Positions 1 through 6,849 are shown, counted from the stretch's first letter. The stretch: DNA of 8,691 nt from an uncultured Collinsella sp. (GCA_937958315.1 CALFGH010000105.1:1-8691); one strand, 5' to 3'. The notes: a model not told the origin generated them from the letters alone. Numbers and translations: made by a program.

Positions 1-1
1 C

Positions 2-52
2 GATCTGGTGCGCGAGGCCAAGGCGCTGGGCATCAGCTTCGGCGACGAATAG
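2..52 (+). CDS. 3' end of an unidentified protein gene (partial)
   Basis: The window opens inside a plus-strand reading frame that ends at the TAG at 50-52 and encodes 16 residues, DLVREAKALGISFGDE. The composition (acidic and basic helix, then an acidic tail) is that of a real C-terminus. The pattern REAKALGIS resembles the tail of GntR/YtrA-type regulators, but 16 residues cannot establish a family. The last codons (GAC GAA TAG) also form the outer edge of the inverted repeat that follows, so the gene's end lies inside that structure. The body of the gene lies outside the window. Confidence 0.6.
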   Translation, partial: DLVREAKALGISFGDE

Positions 53-228
53 CCTCGGCTGGAACCGCCCCCATCGGAGGCCCCAGGGCTTACCTCCCAA
101 ATCGTCCTCGGACATGTCAGGACCCCGCCGTGCGCTTCGCGCGGTGGGGTCCTTCCGTCCTGCGGAAAGATTTGGGAGGTAAGCCCTGGGGCCTCCTGCG
201 GTAACTAGGGAGGCCGAGGCTATTCGTC
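44..228. repeat. Nested 185-nt inverted repeat / structured element
   Basis: Three layers of complementarity can be seen. The outer arms 44-59 and 213-228 are a perfect 16-bp match and include the stop codon of the preceding gene. The middle arms 76-102 and 170-196 are a perfect 27-bp match. The centre holds a hairpin at 120-152 (about 15 bp including G-U pairs, flanks GGACCCC and GGGGTCC) and a small one at 153-167 (TTCCG/CGGAA). Read as RNA this is a long stem closed by a multi-hairpin junction. GGCCTCC at 190-196 can also pair with GGAGGCC at 209-215, so two folds compete. It could be a terminator region, a non-autonomous palindromic element or a structured RNA. The central hairpin lacks a clear U-tract. 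Confidence 0.75.
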
Positions 229-252
229 TTCTTGCTGCGGATGCCTGACCTG

Positions 253-323
253 AAATTCAGTTGCGGTGAAATAGTTCCTGCTTAGCCCGCAAATGGCTGA
301 ATTTAGGAACTATTCCACCGCAA
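253..323. repeat. TTGCGGTGA-family hairpin, copy 1
   Basis: Arms 261-279 and 305-323 are complementary over 19 positions with a single G/T mismatch. The arms begin TTGCGGTGAAATAG, nearly the same tip as the hairpin at 1482-1550, while the inner parts differ (TTCCT here, GGACTGTTT there). AAATTCAG at 253-260, next to the left arm, is complementary to CTGAATTT at 297-304 in the loop, so an alternative or pseudoknot-like pairing is possible. No reading frame with a credible start crosses it. Most likely an interspersed palindromic repeat. Confidence 0.7.
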
Positions 324-395
324 TTTACTGAGTGGGAGCTCTTGGCTGCTACTTGCATTGACATTTGTCCTAAAATGGCTGGTCGTTAGGGGTTG

Positions 396-458
396 CTACC
401 GGTAGTTGCGGTAGGGTTGGGGCAGATTCTAACTAGAAATGGTGGTCGCTACCGGTTG
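396..458 (+). promoter_or_regulatory. Paired CTACCGGTAG dyads upstream of the XRE gene
   Basis: CTACCGGTAG at 396-405 is a perfect 10-bp palindrome. CTACCGGTTG at 449-458 differs at one position, and the flanks are also similar (GGTTGCTACCGGTAGTT against GGTCGCTACCGGTTGTT). The two sites are 53 bp apart, close to five helical turns, and lie 53 to 115 bp before the start codon at 511. XRE regulators commonly bind paired dyads in their own promoters, so autoregulation is a reasonable inference. A TTGACA at 358-363 has no matching -10 at normal spacing, so I do not place a promoter. Confidence 0.4.
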
Positions 459-510
459 TTCTCGGCATACTCGGCTCATTCGATTCGACCATCAAACGAA
501 AGGAACCACC

Positions 511-1432
511 ATGGATCTTGCGATGGCACAGCGCCTCGTCGATCGCCGTAAAGCTGCCGGGCTTTCTCAGGAGGCGCTTGCTGCCCAGCTGGGCGTAAGC
601 CGCCAGGCTGTTAGTAAATGGGAGCGCAGCGAGTCCTCACCCGATACCGATAACCTCATTGCGCTTGCCGCGCTGTATGGTGTGTCGTTGGACAAGCTGC
701 TATATGGGGAGGCGACCAACGATGCCGACGACCCGGAGGACGGTAGCGCCGACACCGAGACGGCGGATGTGGCTGACGAGGCTGAGGATTCTGCCGAGCA
801 CGCCGATTGCGGTGACAAACCACTTGTCGATATTTCCCTCGCGCGCGGTATCCACGTCATTGATCCCAATAAAGGCGAGGAAGTCCATGTTGGGTTGGAG
901 CGGCATCCATGTGACCAACGAGCGCAAGGGCGAAGAGGTGCATGTGGGGCCGAGCGGTGTGCATATCGATACGCTTGAGGACGATGGACATAGCGTGCGT
1001 ACCAATGACGACGGCACCGTCACCATCGACGGCGAGACGTTTTCCAGCTGGAAGGAAGCACACGACAAGCTCGACCATCATGGCAAGCATTTCCACACCA
1101 AGGTCGGACGTGCATGGAACAAATTCCCCTTCCCCGCACTTGTCACTCTCGCCTATCTGGTGCTCGGCATTGTCTACGGCACATGAGGCATGGGGCTTTT
1201 CCTCGTCTTTTTGGTTCCCGTCTACTACGCGATTGGTGACTTTATCGATCGACGCCATTTGTCAAAGCTCACTGAATGCGTCTATCCAGCAGCCGCCATC
1301 GCTTGGTTCCTCTACATGTGGCTCTGTTTGGGACAGCCCCATCCTGCATGGATCATCCTCATCACGATTCCCATCGTAAAGGCGCTCATGCGCTGGTGTC
1401 GCAAACAATGGAAGTGCCGCAAACAGGCCTAA
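511..1432 (+). pseudogene. XRE-family regulator with C-terminal membrane domain, disrupted
   Basis: The start at 511 is set by AAAGGA at 499-504. Residues 1-64 are a classic XRE/Cro helix-turn-helix (LSQEALAAQLGVSRQAVSKW). An acidic linker follows (about 68-105), then two tandem 18-residue units containing GIHV and KGEEVHVG (111-128 and 129-146), and then four hydrophobic segments in two hairpins (about 207-225, 227-245, 258-273, 279-296). There are two lesions. An extra G in GGG at 892-894 shifts the frame at residue 128; removing it joins KGEEVHVG to WSGIHV. A TGA at 1184-1186 stands where the W/PVYY spacing of this membrane motif calls for TGG. With both corrected the product is 306 aa. 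The helix-turn-helix part could still be made as a soluble protein ending at 978. An ATG at 1190 could allow reinitiation. Confidence 0.85.
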
Positions 1433-1481
1433 ACCGCCCCAACCAGCCAGCGCCACTCATCCGACACCGCCCGCCCCTTCC

Positions 1482-1550
1482 AAGTTGCGGTGATATAGGG
1501 ACTGTTTTGAGGCTCCAAAGCGCCAAACAGTCCCTATATCACCGCAACTT
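1482..1550. repeat. TTGCGGTGA-family hairpin, copy 2 (perfect)
   Basis: Arms 1482-1507 and 1525-1550 are perfectly complementary over 26 bp, separated by a 17-nt loop. The tips carry AAGTTGCGGTGATATAG, matching the hairpin at 261-323 apart from one base over 14 nt. It lies 49 nt after the XRE pseudogene. Because the arms are perfect, both strands show nearly the same short reading frame (CGDIGTV and KQSLYHRNL), which would invite false gene calls. There is no strong T-tract, so it is not a standard terminator. An interspersed palindromic repeat is the best reading. Confidence 0.8.
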
Positions 1551-1577
1551 ACAAACAACTGGGCCAGTTCCGGCACG

Positions 1578-1787
1578 GAGATTAGCATTGAGCTGACCAC
1601 GCGCCAAGAAAAGGGCCTATTTACTACGTTTAACTCGAGAGAGCCGACCATACCTGCCTTTTTTGAAAATCGACAGGCCTTCTACCTGCGGTTTTATTTT
1701 TCGTTTCCCCGGCATGATTGAGAGTATCCAATTAAACGTAGTAGATAGGCCCGTTTTGTGGCATACGACCCATTCAAGCCCAATCTC
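1578..1787. repeat. Degenerate large inverted repeat in the 1433-1921 gap
   Basis: Arms 1613-1633 and 1732-1752 match over 21 positions with one G/T mismatch (TTAAACGTAGTA core). Weaker complementarity extends outward to about 1578 and 1787, where GAGATTAGCATTGA faces TCAAGCCCAATCTC. The interior is AT-richer and contains a terminator-like stem-loop at 1666-1695. Short frames on both strands here encode similar peptides (LNVVDRP and LNVVNRP) only because the arms mirror each other. It may be an eroded miniature inverted-repeat element. No transposase or target duplication is visible. Confidence 0.6.
1666..1700 (+). terminator. Possible intrinsic terminator
   Basis: AAAATCGACAGG at 1666-1677 can pair with CCTGCGGTTTT at 1685-1695, with one bulged A and a G-U pair, around a 7-nt loop. 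It is followed by ATTTTTCG, giving a T-rich tail on the plus strand. It lies inside the larger inverted repeat and more than 230 nt past the XRE pseudogene, so its job is unclear. Confidence 0.35.
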
Positions 1788-1841
1788 GAAGGCTAAAGAG
1801 AGCCTCTCATCCACGCCTGCGAGCAGAAGATGGCAAAGCAA

Positions 1842-1877
1842 CAAACGCCGGGCCACCTAATGGTTGTCCGGCGTTTG
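1842..1877 (-). terminator. Stem-loop, candidate second terminator for the permease gene
   Basis: CAAACGCCGG at 1842-1851 and CCGGCGTTTG at 1868-1877 form a perfect 10-bp stem with a 16-nt loop. On the minus strand the stem is followed by TTGCTTTG, a weak T-rich tail. The site lies 44 nt beyond the stop of the minus-strand permease gene, behind the palindromic repeat at 1885-1922, so it could back up transcription termination there. Confidence 0.5.
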
Positions 1878-1884
1878 CCCAGAT

Positions 1885-1922
1885 AAAACCTGTCAAAATA
1901 AACCTGTCCCTTTTTGGCAGGT
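1885..1922 (-). repeat. 38-bp repeat, copy A; also a likely terminator of the permease gene
   Basis: This is an inverted copy of 5444-5481, with 37 of 38 positions identical. Read on the minus strand it starts at the permease stop codon, forms CCTGCCAAAA paired with TTTTGACAGG (one G-U pair) around a 13-nt loop (AGGGACAGGTTTA), and ends in TTTTAT. Stem plus T-run directly after a stop codon fits an intrinsic terminator. Together with the second copy it brackets the whole ABC operon. Confidence 0.75.
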
Positions 1923-4687
1923 TACTCGGCACTCTTGAGGGCGCCGACCATGTCGATCTTGTTGAGGGTACGATTGGTGGCGAGGTTGACGATAAACGTA
2001 AAGCCAAAGGAAAGCACCACGGCGAGCACGTAGCTTAGCGGCTCGACCTCGACGTCAAAGTACAGCGACGGCATCTGCAGGATGTACGTAAAGCTCTCGG
2101 CAAGCGCACCGCCCAGTGGAACGCCCAGCGCGGCACCAATCGCCGTCAAAACCAGCGTCTCCTTGTTAACGTAGTGGTGTACCTCGCCGCGGCGGAAACC
2201 CAACACCTTGATGGTTGCCAGTTCGCGCTCGCGCTCCGAAATGTTGGTGTTGGACAGCGTAAACACCACCACAAACGATAGGCACGCCGCCATAAAGGTC
2301 ACGAGCACCACGACCGAATTGATAATCGTAAAGTTCGCCTCATAGTTTTCCCAATGCTCGGCCGTACTCGAAATCGTAAGCCAACCGTCACTCTTAAGAT
2401 TCTTGCTAAACGCAATCTGGTCGGCCGACGAACCCTTAAGCAGCACAAAAACGCCGTTAAGGCGTGCGCTTCGACCAAACGCGCGCTCATAGGTGCCCTG
2501 CGTCATGTAAAGCGTGTTGCCCAGATAGTTAAGCGAAATGTCGCTGACTTTGACCTTGGCAACATTGAGCGACGAATCCTGGACGTGAGCCGTATCGCCC
2601 GGCTGAATCCCCAGCACCAGCTGTGAACTTTTGCTCAGATACACGTCTCCGTCACGCAAAGGCAGCGGTTCTTTGGACTCATCCTCCAGACGCACGTAAT
2701 CGCCCAAGTCACTCGTGCGGTCATCGGGCACCACGATCAGCTGCACGGTCTCGCTCTTGCCGCCAAACGTAAAGGTGACGTTGTCGGTCATAATCGGCAG
2801 GGTCGAGGTCACGGTCACGTTGAAATCATTGGCCGCGCTGCGCTCATCCAATGCCGCGCACGTCTGCGAAAAATCGTCGGGATTGGCGACCGCCAGCAGG
2901 TCGTAGCGCGTGATATGCCCGTACTGTTTGGGCGAAAGCGCCACCGACGTGTCGCGAATGCCCATACCGCAGATCACGAGCGCCGTGCAGCCGGCGATAC
3001 CGAAGATGGTCATAAAAGCGCGCTTTTTGTAGCGGAACAGGTTACGTGCTGCCACCTTGTTCAAAAAGCCCATGCGGCGCCAGATAAAGCCGATGCGCTC
3101 AAGCAAGATGCGAGAGCCGGCGCGTGGGGCCTTGGGACGCATGAGCGAGGCCGGGGTCTCGGCCATCTCGTGGCGGCAGGCGATAATCGTAGCGCCCACC
3201 ACGCCCACGGTAAACAGCGCCACCGAGACGATTGAGGACACGATGTCGTACGAGAGCAGCATCTGGGGCAGCGAGTACATGTCGTCGAACACCGTAAACA
3301 GGAACAGCGGCAGGCCCACAAATCCGATGATGTTGCCGAGCACGCCGCCGATCAGACATGCCCACAGCGCATAGTCCACGTATTTGGACAGGATGCGCTC
3401 GCGTGAATAGCCAAGCGCCTTGTACAGGCCAATAAGCGTGCGCTCCTCCTCGACCATGCGCGTGGCAGTGGTAAGACTGATGAGCACAGCGACGACAAAG
3501 AAGATAAATGGGAAAACCGTGGCGATGGCCTCGATCGAAGAACTGTCGCTCTCGACGCTCGAGTAGCTTGCGATGTTACCGCGGTCCTGAATGTACCAGG
3601 TGCATTCGCCCAGATCGGAAAGCTCGGCGCGGGCATCGGCAAAATGCTGGTCGGCGGCGGCGCGGCGCTGGTCCAACTCGGCCTGAGCCTGGACGCGCTC
3701 CTCGCTGCCCTCGGCCATACGGTTGATGTTATCCTGCTCGATCCCAAAGAGCATGGCGGCCTGACGCTCGGCCGTATCCAAGCTTGTCGGCGTGTCAACC
3801 GTCAACTCCTGGACGCGCGCCTTCTCACGCTCCTCGCGGATCTTCTCGATGTTGCCTTTGACCTCGTTGATCTTTGTCGTGTAGGCATCTGAATAGGAGT
3901 TAAGACTCTTGGCTCCCTCGACGATCACGTGGACTGCGGAGTAGGAAGAAGATGTCGCGGCATCCTCGCTCACATAGAACTTATAGTCCGCAGCAGAAGC
4001 AGCGCGAAAGGCGTTGACTGTCGAGTCGGAGCTCACGTCGGTAGGATCGAGGACCTCGGCCGTAATGGTGTAATCGCCCGCGGCAAACTGATCCTTGGCG
4101 CTTTGGTTCGACGAGCTCGCGTCATTGGCGGCAAAACTCACGGTATCGCCGAGCCTTTTGCCCGAAGCCTTCAGGAACTTCGAAGTCACCGCGACCTCAT
4201 CGGCGCTCTCGGGCAAATCGCCGTTCACCAGCACCGGCTGATCGATGTTCTCCTTGGAAAGGCTCTGCACGACCACGCGCTCGCGCGTTGTGCCCACGGC
4301 GGTGTAGGCGGTCTCGGTGTAGATGCCCTCGGCCGTCTCGACGCCGTCGACCTCTTGGATAGCCGCAAGATCGTCGCGCGTAAGGCCATAGGTCGACTGC
4401 ACGTTAATGTCATAGACATTCTGCTGGTCAAAATAGGCGTCGACCGAATCGCACAAATCATCGCAGCCCGCCTTAAGACCGCACATCACGCTCACGCCGA
4501 GCGCAGTGATAACCACGATGGACAAGAAGCGCTTAAGACTGCCTCGGATTGTGCGGTAGATGCCGCGGCGAAAAACCGTCGGCACCATATCGTTTGAGCT
4601 TTGAGCGGTACGGTAGGTCGCGAACTCCCGGTCGCGGCCCGCGTGCTCCGTATCATGGTTTTGGCTGTTTTGGCGATCTTGGTCCAT
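1922..4687 (-). CDS. FtsX/MacB-family ABC transporter permease (921 aa)
   Basis: Large permease of the MacB/FtsX (type VII) ABC superfamily, which usually couples cytoplasmic ATP hydrolysis to work outside the membrane such as exporting peptides or lipids. Numbered from the upstream GTG at 4699: a 40-residue polar N-terminus, TM1 at about 58-78, a large extracellular domain to about 390 with a charged coiled-coil-like part at about 275-362, three TMs (391-412, 441-470, 486-507), a fifth at 561-580, a second extracellular domain to about 790, and three last TMs (791-815, 847-870, 888-908). The cytoplasmic motifs EEERTLIGLYKALGYSRERI (417-436) and ERERELATIKVLGFRRGEV (822-840) are the duplicated FtsX-domain signatures. 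I chose the ATG at 4687, 5 nt after the ATPase stop; the GTG at 4699 would overlap it. The substrate is unknown. Confidence 0.92.
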   Translation of the reverse strand: MDQDRQNSQNHDTEHAGRDREFATYRTAQSSNDMVPTVFRRGIYRTIRGSLKRFLSIVVITALGVSVMCGLKAGCDDLCDSVDAYFDQQNVYDINVQSTYGLTRDDLAAIQEVDGVETAEGIYTETAYTAVGTTRERVVVQSLSKENIDQPVLVNGDLPESADEVAVTSKFLKASGKRLGDTVSFAANDASSSNQSAKDQFAAGDYTITAEVLDPTDVSSDSTVNAFRAASAADYKFYVSEDAATSSSYSAVHVIVEGAKSLNSYSDAYTTKINEVKGNIEKIREEREKARVQELTVDTPTSLDTAERQAAMLFGIEQDNINRMAEGSEERVQAQAELDQRRAAADQHFADARAELSDLGECTWYIQDRGNIASYSSVESDSSSIEAIATVFPFIFFVVAVLISLTTATRMVEEERTLIGLYKALGYSRERILSKYVDYALWACLIGGVLGNIIGFVGLPLFLFTVFDDMYSLPQMLLSYDIVSSIVSVALFTVGVVGATIIACRHEMAETPASLMRPKAPRAGSRILLERIGFIWRRMGFLNKVAARNLFRYKKRAFMTIFGIAGCTALVICGMGIRDTSVALSPKQYGHITRYDLLAVANPDDFSQTCAALDERSAANDFNVTVTSTLPIMTDNVTFTFGGKSETVQLIVVPDDRTSDLGDYVRLEDESKEPLPLRDGDVYLSKSSQLVLGIQPGDTAHVQDSSLNVAKVKVSDISLNYLGNTLYMTQGTYERAFGRSARLNGVFVLLKGSSADQIAFSKNLKSDGWLTISSTAEHWENYEANFTIINSVVVLVTFMAACLSFVVVFTLSNTNISERERELATIKVLGFRRGEVHHYVNKETLVLTAIGAALGVPLGGALAESFTYILQMPSLYFDVEVEPLSYVLAVVLSFGFTFIVNLATNRTLNKIDMVGALKSAE

Positions 4688-4692
4688 GGGCG

Positions 4693-5394
4693 CTACCACT
4701 CGATCGTCTCGATAGGCACGGGATTTTGCTGGACCGTCTCGCTCTCCACGCGGCCGCTTTTAAAGCGGATCAGGCGATCGGCCATGGGCGCCAGTGCAGA
4801 ATTGTGGGTGATGATAATGACCGTAATGCCCTGCTTGCGACAGGTGTCCTGCAACAACTGTAAGATTTGCTTGCCAGTTTTGTAGTCGAGGGCACCCGTG
4901 GGCTCGTCGCACAAAAGTAGCTTGGGGTTCTTGGCCAGTGCGCGGGCAATGGACACGCGTTGCTGCTCGCCGCCCGAAAGCTGCGCGGGGAAGTTGGCGA
5001 GGCGCTCGCCCAGGCCAACCTGGCGAAGCGTCTGTTCGGCATCGAGCGAATCGGGGCAGATCTGAGCTGCGAGCTCAACGTTTTCGAGGGCCGTCAGGTT
5101 GGGAACCAGATTGTAGAACTGGAAGACAAAGCCCACGTCGGCGCGGCGGTATTCCACAAGCTGCGCCTCGTTGGCAGCGCTCAGGTCGCGCCCGTCCACC
5201 GTTACGGTGCCGGAGGTTACCGTGTCCATGCCGCCCAGAATGTTGAGCGCCGTGGTCTTACCGGCACCCGAAGCACCCAGAATGATGGCGAGCTCGCCGC
5301 GCTCGACCGTAAAGCTCGCGCCGTCGAGCGCATGGATGCGGGCGTCGCCCTCGCCGTATGCCTTGATGACGTCTTTGAATTCGATATAAGCCAT
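4693..5394 (-). CDS. ABC transporter ATP-binding protein (MacB/LolD type)
   Basis: Cytoplasmic ATPase partner of the permease that follows. All nucleotide-binding motifs are intact in 233 aa: Walker A GASGAGKTT at 40-48, Q-loop glutamine at 92 (FVFQFYNLVPNLTALENV, typical of the MacB/LolD/BceA group), signature LSGGEQQR at 139-146, Walker B LLLCDEP at 159-165 with the catalytic Glu164, D-loop at about 168-170, and His197 in the H-loop. The start is ATG at 5394 with a modest GGGA upstream. It lies 85 nt after the sensor kinase on the same strand, and the permease begins 5 nt after its stop, so the two are almost certainly co-translated. The tail after residue 215 is polar and carries no further domain. 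Not assignable to a named transporter. Confidence 0.95.
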   Translation of the reverse strand: MAYIEFKDVIKAYGEGDARIHALDGASFTVERGELAIILGASGAGKTTALNILGGMDTVTSGTVTVDGRDLSAANEAQLVEYRRADVGFVFQFYNLVPNLTALENVELAAQICPDSLDAEQTLRQVGLGERLANFPAQLSGGEQQRVSIARALAKNPKLLLCDEPTGALDYKTGKQILQLLQDTCRKQGITVIIITHNSALAPMADRLIRFKSGRVESETVQQNPVPIETIEW

Positions 5395-5443
5395 CGATTA
5401 ATTCCCATCTGGTCGGATAATTCTTTAGTATTACCCATTTCGC

Positions 5444-5481
5444 ACCTGCCAAAAAGGGACAGGTTTATTTTGGCAGGTTTT
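5444..5481. repeat. 38-bp repeat, copy B, between kinase and ATPase genes
   Basis: Inverted copy of 1885-1922 with one mismatch. It contains a perfect 10-bp stem, CCTGCCAAAA and TTTTGGCAGG, around AGGGACAGGTTTA. Its right end overlaps the stop codon of the sensor kinase (5480-5482). In the direction of transcription (minus) the stem is not followed by a T-run, only by TGCGAAAT, so it should terminate less well than copy A and could allow read-through into the ATPase gene. On the minus strand its edge supplies TTGGCA, a possible -35, with a poor TACTAA 16 nt downstream. Confidence 0.75.
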
Positions 5482-6847
5482 AGAGGCGGACAGTAAAGGT
5501 GATCCGGTTGCTGTGGCCGCAGACAGAAGCGCTCCCGCCATGGGCTTCGGCGATGGCTCTCACCACGGATAGGCCCACGCCCGAGCCACCTGTCTTGGAG
5601 CTGCGCGAGGCATCTGCGCGGTAGAAGCGGTCGAACAGCCGATCCAGGTCACCCTCGGGCAGCTCATCAACAGCATTCGATACGACAAGCTCGGCCGAGC
5701 CTTTGCCCGCACCGCGTGAAACGGCGCGCAGGCTCAGCTCAATCACGCTGTCCTCGCTTGCGTAGCGTGTGGCATTGTCCAGCAGCAGCTCAACAACCTG
5801 CGCCACTGCCGCGGCATCGGCATGGGCTCGCACGCCGCTCGCGATCGACGTCGCCAGCCGCTTTCCGCGCGAAACCGCCACCGACCCAAACGGCGCCGCC
5901 GCCTTGTCCACTGCCTCTGAAAGATCGATCGATGTCATGGTAAAGCCGGCCGAACCCTCGTCCATACGCGCCAGGAACACCAGACGCTCCGTCAGCGCCG
6001 TCAGCCGCGCGACCTGCTCGTGAATGCTCTGCGTCCACTCGCTCTCGCCGCTCTCAATTTCCTGTACCTCGTTAGCGGCGTCGATCACGGCCAACGGCGT
6101 CTTGATCTCGTGGCTTGCATCGGTAATAAAGCGCTTTTGCTTGCTGTAGCTCTCGACCATCGGTCGAATCACCGCGCCCGAGGCACCCGTCACAATTGCC
6201 AGCACCGCCAGCCAGCCAATGCAACTGATCGCCACGCTCGCGCTCAAAAACGAATGAAAGCTTGCAAGCTCACGCGAGCAGTCCACGAACACATAGGTGG
6301 TCTCGTCGTCTTGAACGTCAGTCGTATAGCGATAATTGCCAGAAAAACCCGAGACCCAACCCTTTGAATGCAACTTTGCGGCAATACTGGCAGCACGCTT
6401 GGCGCCCACCGCGGCAATGCTGGCCGTGTTGACATCGGTCACCTGCCCACCGGCAATCGATACCGTAAAGTAGCGCGTGTCGAAGGGAGACTCCGCCGTC
6501 ATGCCTTCGAAGTGCCTGATGCGAACGCCCGCTTGGCTATCGCCGGCATCCTTGCCATTAGCGGGATCGTCTTTAGGCTCGTCCCCCCAATCGAAACCGT
6601 CCTTGCCCGCCAGGATATAGTCCAGGCGAGCGTCGGCCATCTTGCAGACATGCGAATAATTGACGATGTTGATGCCGGCGATGATGAGCGTGAGCACCAC
6701 GGTCACGGCGCCCATGGCAACGAGGATAAACTTGCGACGCAGACGACGTCCCATTGCACTGGCAGCATCGGCGCGCCCCGGATTACCCGAGTCCGCGCCC
6801 ATGCCGAGCTTTGCCGCCATGCGCTTCCGCCACGCGCTCGCGCTCAC
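5480..6847 (-). CDS. Sensor histidine kinase (HisKA/HATPase, 455 aa)
   Basis: Membrane sensor kinase that would phosphorylate the adjacent OmpR-type regulator. Layout: a 38-residue basic N-terminus, TM1 at about 39-63, an extracellular sensor domain of about 140 residues, TM2 at about 200-226, then the H-box ITDASHEIKTPLAV with His246. The N-box LLLDNAT (Asn358), F-box RLFDRFYRADASR (403-415) and G2 box GGSGVGLS (420-427) are present. The usual DxGxG G1 motif is absent; the stretch before the F-box reads VVSNAVDELPEGD, a substitution I believe occurs in some Gram-positive kinases. The large sensor separates it from the short BceS-type kinases often paired with ABC exporters. The start is GTG at 6847, 2 nt after the restored regulator frame, with GGAGG 10 nt upstream inside that gene, so translation is probably coupled. 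The signal is unknown. Confidence 0.93.
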   Translation of the reverse strand: MSASAWRKRMAAKLGMGADSGNPGRADAASAMGRRLRRKFILVAMGAVTVVLTLIIAGINIVNYSHVCKMADARLDYILAGKDGFDWGDEPKDDPANGKDAGDSQAGVRIRHFEGMTAESPFDTRYFTVSIAGGQVTDVNTASIAAVGAKRAASIAAKLHSKGWVSGFSGNYRYTTDVQDDETTYVFVDCSRELASFHSFLSASVAISCIGWLAVLAIVTGASGAVIRPMVESYSKQKRFITDASHEIKTPLAVIDAANEVQEIESGESEWTQSIHEQVARLTALTERLVFLARMDEGSAGFTMTSIDLSEAVDKAAAPFGSVAVSRGKRLATSIASGVRAHADAAAVAQVVELLLDNATRYASEDSVIELSLRAVSRGAGKGSAELVVSNAVDELPEGDLDRLFDRFYRADASRSSKTGGSGVGLSVVRAIAEAHGGSASVCGHSNRITFTVRL

Positions 6848-6849
6848 GC

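Noticed and set aside
358..376. TTGACA (358-363) and TAAAAT (371-376) as a promoter for the XRE gene
   Set aside because: Only 7 nt separate them, and no -10 hexamer occurs at 15 to 19 nt from TTGACA.
880..905. Programmed ribosomal frameshift in the XRE gene
   Set aside because: No slippery heptamer of the X XXY YYZ type is present, and the downstream TGA lesion indicates decay instead.
1457..1651. Minus-strand 64-codon frame across the perfect hairpin
   Set aside because: The sequence is dictated by the palindrome, and the opposite strand encodes almost the same peptide. Not a believable gene.
1617..1860. Short open frames on both strands (65 and 79 codons) inside the large inverted repeat
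   Set aside because: Their peptide similarity to the minus-strand frame at 1457-1651 comes from the mirrored arms. No ribosome binding site or domain is visible.
3929..4597. Plus-strand 222-codon open frame opposite the permease gene
   Set aside because: Antisense shadow of a GC-rich gene with strong domain evidence on the minus strand; no ribosome binding site or recognisable motif.
1885..5481. The repeated sequences as a CRISPR array or transposon ends
   Set aside because: Only two inverted copies 3.5 kb apart, no spacers, no transposase between them, and no visible target duplication.
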